From Rhexocercosporidium sp. MPI-PUGE-AT-0058 (taxonomy: Eukaryota; Ascomycota; Leotiomycetes; Helotiales): 64,000 nucleotides of DNA. The notes under the pieces were generated by a model. The model searched no databases. It was not told the DNA's origin and saw nothing but the letters and a program-made list of their open reading frames with translations. Each line of letters opens with the position of its first letter. Position 1 is the stretch's first letter. The stretch is taken from contig JAGTJL010000004.1 of the NCBI GenBank assembly GCA_020746875.1, positions 806,001 through 870,000 on the forward strand. Reading direction: 5' to 3'. Of this stretch, positions 34,047 through 44,393 are shown one piece after another. Both the position numbers and the translations under genes were made by a program.

Positions 34047-34651
34047 ATGTCTCAACCCTCCCTCGCCAACTTCATCAAGCAGCGCTCATGGCTGAAGAAG
34101 ATGATGATGCCGCTGTCGAATTGGTACTGCAACGCCGCAGGATACAGGAAGCTCGGCCTGAGGTACGCCCGCCCGCTCCCAATCCAACAGCGACAGAGTC
34201 AATTGATGGAAGGGCTGTTCGGGAATGTGCGAAGAAGAGATGCTGATATACCGTGTCCGCAGAGCCGATGATTTGATCCCCGAGGAATCCGAGGCTGTTC
34301 TCCTAGCTCTCAAGCGTCTTCCGCAAAAGGAGGCCTACGATCGTGTTTTCCGTCTCCGAAGAGCTTTCCAGGTGCGTTGACGATATGCCAGCGCACATAC
34401 GGACAGGTAGTGCTGAATCAGGGTGTCATGCTGATCAATTTCCAGGCTTCGCTCGCTCATCAACTTCTCCCAAAGGCGCAACAGACGAAGCCAGAAGAGG
34501 TATGCACCCAACTTTATACCGCCCCTTAGCAGTATCTGCATGCTTACATGTCGCCTAGGACATCGCATACCTGTCACCCATCATCAAGGAAATCGAGGCC
34601 GAGGCACAGGAGCGCGCGGATTTGGAGACTTTGTCGATTACGCGGAAATAG
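34047..34651 (+). CDS. QCR7: Cytochrome b-c1 complex subunit 7 (QCR7)
   Basis: Four exons (34047-34162, 34263-34371, 34446-34499, 34559-34651) give 123 aa, the usual length. Conserved blocks: NWYCNAAGYRKLGLR at the end of exon 1, ADDLIPEESEAVLLALKRLP and EAYDRVFRLRRAFQ in exon 2, then SPIIKEIEAEAQERADLE in exon 4. The protein is a small matrix-side subunit of respiratory complex III, needed for assembly. Exon 3 is only 54 nt. Confidence 0.95.
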
Positions 34652-35746
34652 AGGATCAATGTGTGGAATGAAGGAAGGAGGGGGTGGATGTGTACAATGA
34701 ATGGATTGGGTTAGAAGGCTAGATGGATGGGAGTGGAATGAGAGCGCCTGTATATCAGAGATCACCAATTCAAGAAGCTTTTTGAAAATAGCAGAGTTAT
34801 GTATGTTATGGTTCTTGTGATGAAGAAGCTACGGTATGGGTAAGTTCTTATACCGCGACTAGGGCAGGCTTCAATTCTTAGCCATCTTCCTGCACTATCT
34901 CATGAACGATAGGCATTGTTAGGTCTGCGCAGTTCTCATGATACATGCAACAGCCTTCAATGGCTTGAATAGAATACGATCACACCTCTGCACAGCTCAC
35001 TTTCAAGCAGTCGAGTAGACATTTCAGTCAGCACTGTTGAAAACTGTCTCTCCATTGCATGTCAGAACCATCTACATGGTTTCTTTATATTACTTCCCAA
35101 TTCCGATCGCATCGTATCCCACCGGTACTTATCCATACAAGAAATTTCATCTCATCTGAGATAGCTCATCTTATCTCAGACCACACCATGCTTGCAGCGA
35201 GGATCCACAACCACCACTCATAGCAGCGCCAACCCGCCTATTGTGAGTAAAGGAGCAGACAAGAACAGCCAAAAAACAATATCAAATCAAATCATTCTAT
35301 TACAGTGTGCTGCGGGGATTCCATTCCGTCCCACTCTGCTGCACCAGCCTTGGAGGCCTAGTCCATTCCATTTGCGGCAAGTCTTTCCATGTGGAAAAGG
35401 ACTCGATGATATCGAAAACCCGATGGAAAAAAGAACTCCTCCCTTCCTAGCAAAGACAGAAGAAAAAGAACAAGGAAAAGAAAGCCCCGATTGTGGAAGG
35501 CCGGCTTAGAGGACACCAAATATCAGCACAAGAATCGAAATCCAGGAGGGGTGTGTATCGTTCCCCTTTTCCTCCTCTCCAATCTTCAGTCGATATTTGT
35601 CTTCCCAGGGGCCACCAAAAGGGGCTTTCTTTGGTCTGTCTTCGCCTCTCAGTGAACTCCGTTCCATATATGCGTGAAAACATGATCGAGTGGATCTGAT
35701 CTGATCTCTCCGTGCTTCGAATAACGAAATAAATGTTCCTCTTTCA
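34652..35746. other. Convergent intergenic region, no gene seen
   Basis: 1.1 kb between QCR7 and the MNN9-type gene. The open frames (for example 35192-35509) lack features. A run of short ATCTGATCT-like repeats near 35690 may be part of a 3' UTR. Confidence 0.5.
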
Positions 35747-37243
35747 TTACGCGTTGCCGGGCTTCTCGTCTGTATCTATATGCCATACCACGTAGTTGGG
35801 TAGACCAATGACCTCGTAGCCTGCTCTCTTCGCCATCTTTGCGAATCCTTCTGTTTCTGCTTGGTTCTCGAAAGCATAGGCGGGGAAATTAATGCCTGTG
35901 TACTATTAGTCTTGTGTTCTGGTTCACGTCGCAGCAGAAAATACCTGATCTGTGAACATCTGCCTTGACAACAATATTGACACCTCCAATACCATCAAGC
36001 TTGAGTTCCTCGTCTTTGTTCAGGCGCCAATCTCCCATCTTTGCCATATATGTACGTCCGGTATCAAATTCCTTGTAACCTAGAAAATTGTCAGACTCGT
36101 AGGTATAAATCCATCTGAGAGTCCATACCTTCAACAATGATGGTGTCCTTATCCAGTTTCGATGCCAATTTGAGAGCCTTGTCTGATTCGATCCAGGAGT
36201 TATAGTCGACTGTGGGGTATTAGTAGCTTTCTTGCCGCGAATTCGAACCTTAACTTACACCTTCCCTCGATATCCTTGCCATCTCTATAACGATGAAACC
36301 ATACATCTACTATTGTTAGCGGGGTCGCCCATCCTGGAATTGTTGCACGTACTCGGTACAAGAATATCCCTGTTGTGTGCCGTGAAATCTTCGATGATCT
36401 TTTTGGGGCTGTCTACAATGTCCACATCCCTCCAGTAAACCCAAGAGTGCTCTGGCTTCAAGGCGGCGCTAAGAAGGTAATTCCTGGCTCTAGCCATGTT
36501 CTTCCTTCGGGGTCCTTGAGCCGCATATCCATGTCGCTCCTCAACGGACTGAGCAGTGACAATGCCAAAGTCCTTTTCAACAATCAGAACGCTGTTGAAT
36601 GGATCAGTCAATGTGTCCGTGGTTTTCTGTATACGTGCGAGTTCTGCGGCAAGAACGGCGAGAGTATCGTCCTTGGAGTCGCCAACAAGGAATCCAAGAT
36701 CAATCAAGTGATGGGGATACGACAATTCGGTCAAGAGGTCGAAATATTTAGAGAGATAGGTCGCAGCGTCTCGTAGGGGAGTCAAGATCAACACCCGCTC
36801 CTCGTTTGCTGCCGCCTTGTGGGTAGACTTTATCGGGTTGAGGTCGACACGTTTGATCGTCGACGAATTTACCACCAGAGGTTCGTGGTGGTTAAATATG
36901 ACGGGTGTTTGTAAATGCGCGTTCCAATCGACAGCTTCATTCGGTGTCATCTGCATTGGAGGTTTCGAGGGTCCCCAGCAGTAAAACCTGCGACAATGGT
37001 GTCAGTAATCAGCCGTGATGGATATCTCCTGCGGCCCTGCAGCACAGGAGCATCAAAAAGGAGCTCTGACCTTTGCATTTCTGATGCCGATGTCCTAACT
37101 CCTCTCCATAGTAACAGGCAAATCCCCGCCAGCGCGACGCATAGGAGAAATCGCGTTCGTGTGAGAAAGACCCATATCGCCCTCGTAGGAGGCAGTTGAG
37201 CCTTCGCAGACTTCCACGTAACGCCGCCCTTAGGGAGAAGCAT
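35747..37243 (-). CDS. MNN9: Golgi alpha-mannosyltransferase complex subunit, ANP1/MNN9/VAN1 family (MNN9-like)
   Basis: Six exons (37243-37071, 36987-36353, 36306-36259, 36209-36129, 36079-35945, 35895-35747) give 406 aa. It is a type II membrane protein: basic N-terminus, then FLLCVALAGICLLLW near residues 31-45. Splicing into exon 2 creates the conserved FYCWGPSKPP; then ILTPLRDAATYLSKYFDLL, GFLVGDSKDDTL, GPRRKNMARARNYLL, YWRDVDIVDSP with the DxD metal-binding motif, VPNVWFHRYRDG, and INFPAYAFENQAETEGFAK. These are diagnostic of MNN9. It extends the mannan backbone of N-glycans in the cis-Golgi. An acceptor three codons downstream of another AG was chosen in intron 2 because it gives VPNVWFHR. 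Confidence 0.93.
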
Positions 37244-38248
37244 GACGACTGAACACCCGTAGTCGCAGCACCACCAAATGAAGGTATGCAATCAATTCGA
37301 CCCGGAAAACAGAATGCGCCGCCGCAGATGGTCGTCAAGGAGATGTGCGAGCCGATGCAAGCGAGAGTTGGATCGTGGGCGAGGAGGGCGAGAAGGAGGA
37401 GAAGGAAGTAGAAGAAGAAGCGTACGGAGGTAATGGTTGAGCAGTGAAGAAACCGCCAGTCGAGCGAGTGAGCAGAACACGCAGGGACCTGGACTGGATT
37501 CGTTCTCGCCATTTAGAGGTGCCAAGCCAAGGCCGCGCCGTTGGGGATTAGCGAGGTTGAGCTTTAGCTTGTGTCGAGATTGGACCCTTCTTCTGTCAGT
37601 GGCAGCAACTTGATATAATTTTATTTTGGACGACTACTATTCCTTCTAGTGAAGAATTGCAGTTAGAGTTTTTTTTTGCTGCCTGGTTCTGCTTCTGTAA
37701 ATTTCTGGCTTGATGGGGTTCGCTTCACCTTCTCGCCGATTGATGAGGCGACCATTTTAAAGGGGGTGGGTCACGTGAAGAGACAAAAGATCAAAGGAAA
37801 TTTCCCAGCTTTTCCTTGTTGAAATAACTTCATATAAATTGTTTCCAAGTTTTCATTTGATAGCAAAACCCCATTGTCTTTGCTAGTCGTTTTGTTCTAG
37901 CACTTTTGGTACTGCCTTCTGTTGATTACCGTCCTCGTCTTGCCTTTAGCCTGCATCAGCCCCTTGCCTCCACTCTTAGATTTCGACCCCTTTCTTCCCC
38001 TAGATTCAAGATGCATCAAAGTATCATCGCATTCCCACAATTTCAGATTTGCATTCCTTCCAAGTCTTTGCAAGATTACAAGAAACCTGTCGAATCCATC
38101 ATCATGTAGGTAGTGCAGGTATTTATAGAATCATGCGACCAAGTGGGCGGCAGTGGGTCAATATTACATTTCCTGGTTGTGGCGATATCCCTGTATCCCA
38201 TCGCCATCATACTTTGTACACCCATCTCAGTATCACGAGCATCCCTTT
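37244..38248. promoter_or_regulatory. Promoter of the MNN9-type gene and 3' flank of the transporter pseudogene
   Basis: The first 280 bp upstream of the start is the likely promoter and 5' UTR. Overlapping open frames at 37009-37525 are out-of-frame shadows. Nothing else is supported. Confidence 0.45.
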
Positions 38249-40086
38249 CTAGCATACATATCTGAACTCCTTATTCTCCCTATCCGTCCGATCCTGCTCA
38301 TCGATCTTCAACCCGATCGTAACGGCATTCTCACCAGGGATTCCATAAGCTGCATCCCGCCTCTTATTGTCAACCACAATCAAAACCCAGTACACAACAC
38401 CAGTTGCAGCCATGATAGCGAAACAGCACAGCATAGCTCCGATACCTAGTAGGTAGTGTGGTGCTTGATCGGTCCTGAAGAATTGCGGTCCAATGATATT
38501 TCCTAGAGCGTAGAAGACTGCAATTGAGACGGAGACGAAGGATTTATTTGTCATCCCTGCAGTGTTCGAAGACTGAAGACTCAGCATGAGAACCCACGGG
38601 ACATTATAGAATCCCATTAAGTAGACTCCTGCAAGTGAAGCAAAGCGGTGCGCCTCGATGTCAAGAGCTGTGAGGGTTTAGCAAGAGTCTTGACACAGGG
38701 ATTGCAGAAGCACCTACTGTGTATCATTACCGCTCCAGCGAGAGCTGGAAGACATGTGAGAGTCCACAGCAGACAACGGATGTTGGGGATGTAGAACGTG
38801 GTAGCTGTGCAGATGACCTGTGCTACCAAAGTGACTGCTGCTTGGGGAGTTGCCATTAATGTTGTCTTTGGCGCGCTGAAACCATATCTAGCGATGATGA
38901 GAGGATTGAACTGATGTCCGATTAGTACAAGACGAGTTTTCTCAAGTGTGGATTGCTTGCATTGGTGATACCGGCGTTTGTGACTGACTGGGCGATGACG
39001 AAGATAGCAACACAGTAGTACTTTGGGTCTAAAAGTGTTTCAAGCACTTGAGGTAGTTTCCATATCTGGTCGATGTTAGTTGCCACCACAGTTGAGACGG
39101 CTGTTGTACTGACTTGTTGAGTTTTCACACCCGTCTGATTCTTTGCTGCGCGAATAACGGCAGCCTTCTTCTCTTCGGCGGTGAAGAACCATGCCTTGGA
39201 CGTCGAGTCGGGCAATGCGAAGAACAGAAGGATACCAAACCCCATTGTCACTGCGACATAGATGAGAAAGATATACTATAACAAAATTAGAATAAAGTTA
39301 CAGTTGGAAACTGCCGTGATCAGTACCTTCCAAGTAGCCAAAGGAGCGGACATCTTCCCAATCGCATAACTCAATATCCCACCGAATATCTATTTTCAAT
39401 ATCAGACATTTGATTCAAAACATGGATAGGTGACGCAACTTACTCCAGCAAAAGTATTGTACCAAAAAGCCGTCCTCATCGGCTGCTCCTCCCTGGTGTA
39501 CCATATCGAGTTGACGATCATCAAGCACGGCAGTATACCCGCTTCCAGAACTCCCAAGAGGAATCTGACAGTAGCCAAGCCTGCGAAGTTATAGCAGGCA
39601 GCCATACAGCATAACACTCCGCCCCAAGAAAAGAGGCAGACTACTATGTACTCCCCAATCGGCACTTTAGTAAGAAGCCAGAGTACTGGGAACTCAGCGA
39701 AGAGGTAACCGAAGTAAAAAATCGTGCCGAGACAGGAGTATTATTGTCCGACTAGATGGGTGTCCTTTCTCATTCCATTCTGTTGATTGTTAGCTATCGC
39801 CTTCTGAACGTTCATATCAGGAGGGGGTTACCTTGTCCAGGAAAGCCAGAGTAGATGTGAGAACAATCAGAAGGAGAATGATGAGATCGGTTTTCAGGTG
39901 AAGACGCTTGTTCATCGTGGGAGACAAGTCCTCAATGGGAAGTTCTGTATTATTAACATCGCCATCCTCGATGGATGCCTTGGATGTAACTCTATATATA
40001 TTGTTGATCTCGAGATTTCTTTTAGATTGACGTTGTCGTCGCTCTGGAGTTGGATATTCTGAGAGCAACGAACGGCAACGGACCAC
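38249..40086 (-). pseudogene. Broken MFS transporter of the allantoate permease (DAL5) family
   Basis: Coding blocks in order: TDLIILLLIVLTSTLAFLDK (TM1), GMRKDTHLVGQ, then a TAA at 39741-39743, then YSCLGTIFYFGYLFAEFPV, GLATVRFLLGVLEAGILPC, IWYTREEQPMRTAFW, the large loop, TTLMATPQAAVTLVAQ and GNIIGPQFFRTDQAPHY. These are classic Dal5-type anion symporter signatures. Introns at 38911-38960 and others splice in frame. The stop falls between two conserved residues and no alternative GT-AG junction bypasses it. Around TM1 the expected segment is replaced by a candidate intron or a small frame-shifting insertion. It diverges from the aminotransferase pseudogene. A sequencing error at the stop is possible, but its neighbours are broken too. 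Confidence 0.75.
38911..38960 (-). other. GC-AG intron in the transporter pseudogene
   Basis: The frame ends TNAGITN and resumes with FNPLIIARYGFS only if a 50-nt segment is removed. Its donor is GCAAGC instead of GT, with a TACTAAT branch site and CATCAG acceptor. GC-AG introns are a known minor class in fungi. Confidence 0.75.
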
Positions 40087-40577
40087 TAGGACATTCTTAT
40101 AAAACCGTCCACGACATGTCAGATAGGAGAGCGAACCACCGTCACTATACGAGGAGGTCGATGAGATAAGATATAAACATTTTTGTCATCTCATCATTGG
40201 TCCATCCGGGGTAATCTACCCCCAACTTTGAGTTCTTGGTTTGTCTTCGCTTAAAGTATACCCTGACTCGCTCGGTGGGCACCAAGAAATATTCGCACCA
40301 CACCGAGATTTAGATTGGATCTAAAGTCAACATTCCAAGAAGATGTGGCAACAATTGGCTCGAGCATCTGTCAGTATCACGCTTGCGCCACCGATTCCAG
40401 CTTAATATGCCCCACCTTGGGCGGAAGTGGACGTTGTGAGTCGGAGGTCCACGAGGTTGAAGGACTTGTAAAATTGTATATCAATGAGCACTTACTGGGG
40501 AAGTAGCACGCCATCTCTCGATTTCAGCTTAGACGAAATCAAATCCTATCAATTCTTCAAGCTCTTAGTCAAAAGCC
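40087..40577. promoter_or_regulatory. Divergent promoter of the decayed transporter/aminotransferase pair
   Basis: 491 bp between the two start codons. It contains the palindrome listed separately and several CGG/CCG triplets, as expected for regulation by a Zn2Cys6 factor. Such a gene lies next to the aminotransferase. Confidence 0.5.
40208..40222. promoter_or_regulatory. Candidate operator palindrome
   Basis: GGGGTA-ATC-TACCCC is a perfect 6-bp inverted repeat with a 3-bp centre, near the middle of the divergent promoter. Symmetric sites are typical of dimeric Zn2Cys6 regulators. The link is inference. Confidence 0.4.
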
Positions 40578-41620
40578 ATGGCGACTCATGCGGTAGTTCA
40601 TGATGAGAAGAACGAGAACATTCTCGTGAGTTCAATTCATGGAACAGAAAATGTGCTGGTGAAGTACAAATGGCGGAAATAGATTGGTATGAGAGATGGT
40701 CTGAGCGGTGATTTCAGACTATGTGCTCGCAAAGATGCAATAGTCTCCGTTTTCGATTCAAATTTCTTGGTCGGAGATGGGATTTGGGAAGGTCTCCGAG
40801 TCAACTGTTGGAAAGTCCAATTCGCGAAGGCTCATTTGGACAGACTCTTCCAATCGGTAAAACCGATGGCAATAGATCTTGGGCCTCGCGAAACATGAAC
40901 TTTTTTCTCTTATACATCAGACCGTGGACGCCAACGGTATGGGAACCTCGAACAGCATACACATCCGCCTGGCCGTTAGTAGAGGACTGAAATCGACGCC
41001 CTACCAAAATCCGAGGGTCAACCTGGGCATGCCACTCATCGTGATCATCCCAGAGTACAAACTCGCACACCCGGTTGCAAAAGCAAAAGGTCTTCGATTG
41101 GTGACATCTCATATCCGTTGTGGAATGCCCGATGTGAAGGACGAGATGTGGAATCGTATTTCCAAACCATCAGATATCCAGGCTTGCATTGGTTTTAATG
41201 CTGTTGGTGCGGATAAAGCTTTGATGTTGGATGTTCATGGCTTTGTAAAGACATGCAATTCAACCAACTTCTTCATCGTGCGCGAGGGGTGTAGTTTGGG
41301 CTCCAACGAGAGCGTATCAGATGCAAGGCATAACGCGGGCGATGACCATCAAGTTGTGCAGAGACAATGAAATACCAATAATTGAGACGGACTTCACTCT
41401 GACAGAGACGTATGGTGCTGATGAGGCATTTTGTACGGGCACTTTCCCCAGCCATATACCTGTTGTGGACGTTGATGGAAGGCAAATCGGCGAGGTCAGG
41501 GGTATGGGCACAGTGATCAAGAGAATTTCGGAGCTGTACAAGAAACTCGTCGAGGCAGACACAGGAAGATCAAGGGAGGCAATCTTGGCTGAAGTCTCTC
41601 CTAGAACTTCCAAATTGTAG
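40578..41620 (+). pseudogene. Broken class IV PLP aminotransferase (branched-chain/D-amino-acid aminotransferase-like)
   Basis: The start at 40578, a likely intron 40626-40682, and then VSVFDSNFLVGDGIWEGL and FAKAHLDRLFQS mark the family. The frame breaks at 40881-40883, where one extra G follows MAIDLG. It resumes one frame over with LAKHELFSLIHQ and continues through RLAVSRGLKSTPYQNP, GMPLIVIIPEYKLA and GFVKTCNSTNFFIV. A second one-base insertion at 41290-41293 shifts it again, after which VWAPTRAYQMQGITRAMTI and DFTLTETYGADEAFCTGT run to a normal end. So two independent +1 frameshifts sit in an otherwise well-preserved gene, implying recent loss. Neither is at an intron-like boundary. Confidence 0.82.
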
Positions 41621-41654
41621 CATTGTATTTTTCGGTGTAAAATATCATGACTGC

Positions 41655-43933
41655 TCACCTGGCGTGAGTATATTGTAAATGAGCTGGCATCTCGAACATG
41701 TCCTCGTTCATCGTAAAGTCCATAGCAAAAGAGTCACCAGCTCCAGTAAAAAGTTTGTTGAAACATTCATCCATCCAATCAAATCCTAGGTGATTAAATT
41801 CCAAGTCATTGGTGGCTCGTTGTAAAGTCGCCTCTCCCTGGGATCGAATTCGTCTGATCGTGATGTCTTTTATCCGTACAAAGAATTGTATGTACCTACT
41901 TGATCCCCCTGTGATTCTGCCAATGTGCTCGAGAATACTGATGCAAGTTGTGGCAAAGTGCTCCACGGAGTTTTCGTCGAGTAATGAACTTCCTATTCCA
42001 AGATACAGAAAGCAGGCAAGTCCTACCAAGCACAGTAAAGCCAAACAAGACCCGTCATAAATACGTCGTGAAAAGATTTCCACGATATTCCAAGTTCATT
42101 TCGACCCAAAAGAACTTTCCAAGTCTGAATTGCTGTTTGGCATGCATCTCCACAAGCTTCCACAGCGGAATCCGTTGGATTCGGGAAAGAAGGGGAAGGC
42201 CGGTTGAGTAATATGACAGCAAGGCAAAGCTCCAGATGCATCTCCAAACTCTCCCGGGAGTCCAATACTGCACGCTCACCAAGTATAGAGTGCCACCTAG
42301 CCAGGCGCTCTCGGATACTATCAGCGACCACAGCGGTGTCTTGAATGGATGGGTGATGTCCAGCGCGTGGCCGAGCTATATAAATGGACTCAAGAATGTC
42401 TCCAGTGATAATTCGTAGTCTAAACATGTGGATGGCGGGGCTAAAAACCTTGGTTGCGAAAGTTGGTGATATATTCCGTTCGCTTTCAGTGAGGACGTCA
42501 TCGTCGGCCACCTTCGGAAAGGGTGCATTCATTGCTTGGTTGCGTATAGAGAGAACTCGGCCAGTAGATACAGCGACACTTCTGGTGATAACTATTAGCA
42601 AAGATATGTGTAGATTACAACCACAGCTTTGCCTCGCTGCATATCGCTCGTACCTTCGCTTTCGGGTATTCTTCAAATGAGGCTACTAAAGTAGTGCGCA
42701 AGAAGAAGTAGGGGCATGTACGCAATGTCTCGTTCCACAAAGAGGGATTTGGCGTACCTTTCTAAATCATAAGTGCACCACCAAATCCTGTTTCGCAGCC
42801 CCCGCTCCGATGAACCAATTTCCCACCTAGGGTTGTTTCGATGACATCCTAGTTCGATAGCTAGGCTCATGGCAATCCGGCTAATATGCCACAGATGTGT
42901 ATTATTGGCAAGTTTTGATACTCTTGATAGCCAGAGGCCCAGAAGTAGGGTAGACTGGTGGCATTGCAGATTGTTGCAGGCAGATATCTGATCGAAGAAC
43001 ATCATACCTGATGTAAAGTACTCGGCTGGGGCTTGAACATCCAGTAATGTTTCATATGCTTCACTTCCTTCGGCTTCGTACGAGCCTATAGCAAGCACAA
43101 AAATACAGAAAACCTCTTAAAGGCATCGCAAGATGTTGGAGACGTGTAAGCTTGCTGAAACCAACTTCTCAGATCTTTCAAATTGAAGATTGGCCTCCAC
43201 ATGTGAACTCTGGTGATATATGTTGACAACAGGAATAGGCCAACAGATTTTGGGGGAAGAGATGCATGTGTAGAGAATGGATCTGTTTACCGAAGGTTGG
43301 ATCCTATGTGGCCGAGGGTCTCGGAGGCTAAGTTCAACTGATGGAAGAATATCCGACAGAAGCTCGAACCGGCGGCGCTTCCGACTATAAAGGAGGATAT
43401 TCAGCCCTATACGTCTTACATAGACATGTTTGAATCTTACTGTATTGCTGTGAAGATTGCTGCCCCAGAGCCAGACTGCCAACTTCTTCAGCCACCGTTT
43501 CAATGGTTGCCAAGTCTTCGCCTGGTTGTTTGGCACTTGCGATAGCCGACTCCTCGAAGATGCTGTATTAACTACAGGTACGGAGACGGGCCGCGGTGCG
43601 GAGAGCGTCTCGATCGGTAAGGGCGAATGCTGGAAGCTCAAGGATGTCGGGACAGGGGCAACGGCAGACTGCCGTGCTTCATGCTGGTGAATAGTAGCTT
43701 GAAGCATTTGGACGGTCTCATAGGAATAAGATACGTAATCCGTAATGTCGCAAGAAGTATTGTGCTTAGTGCAAGCAGCACATTGAGGCACGTTGCCATC
43801 ACACTACATAAACTTATGAGCTTCGTTGCGCGCGTTGAAATTGATGAGCTGAACCGACCTTCACTTTGCGGGTTCGGCATCGTGAGCATGCACCAATAGA
43901 AGAAGGCTTGGGACACAGCAGATGTTCCTCCAT
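41655..43933 (-). pseudogene. Broken Zn2Cys6 fungal transcription factor
   Basis: Starts MEEHLLCPKPSSIGACSRC. An intron is removed between CSRCRTRKVK and CDGNVPQCAACTKHNTSC, giving an intact Zn2Cys6 cluster. A coiled linker follows (YSYETVQMLQATIHQHEA). The central fungal TF domain is recognisable: AEEVGSLALGQQSSQQY joins across intron 43385-43440 to IGSAAGSSFCRIFF. Lesions: a frame change between the linker and the central domain near 43500-43690 that needs a poor intron or an indel; an in-frame TAA at 43287-43289; a one-base change in a T-run near 43105 between AFKRFSVF and LAIGSYEAEG; and another frame change near 42040 after VFMTGLVWLYC. Its 3' end is 35 bp from the aminotransferase. It may have been the local regulator. 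Confidence 0.75.
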
Positions 43934-44393
43934 ACGTTTGGAGTTTCATGTGGCAAGTGAGGACAGAAAACGTTGTTTTCTATGGCTGTTGATTAGCGAG
44001 GGGAGAGAGGAGCTTGAGGATTAGTCGAGCGAGTCGAACTATGGCAGAATGCCAAGAATTGGCTCGCTTCACGTATGAAGATGACTAATCCTGTTTGGGC
44101 AAGTGGAGATGGAGCTATTTGAGCGGGTCTTGGACCTCACACTTGCTCTGGAAGTCATCATCCTTCAACCTCAATGCAAGACACCTACGGTATCGAATAC
44201 TAGAAAAGTATAATTCCGAGAAGCATTCGAAATATATGCGAACTAGCCATCTATTGGTACTCTACGGCAATACTTCATCACAACGACGGCCTGTATTCTT
44301 TCACTGGCCATTAGGCTCCAACGCCTCCCCGCGTCAACGCAGAATCCCGCGTTTACTTCTTTCTGCTTACCAATATTATCAAGAACTTTCAGG
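43934..44393. promoter_or_regulatory. Divergent intergenic region
   Basis: 460 bp between the regulator pseudogene and the DNA glycosylase gene. No gene or clear site. Confidence 0.4.

Noticed and set aside
37009..37525. Hydrophobic minus-strand frames upstream of the MNN9-type gene
   Set aside because: They overlap the 5' UTR and first exon in other frames, with no motif.
38249..43933. Repeat-induced point mutation as the cause of cluster decay
   Set aside because: The lesions are mainly single-base insertions or deletions and isolated stops, not dense C-to-T changes, and the local base composition is not markedly AT-rich.
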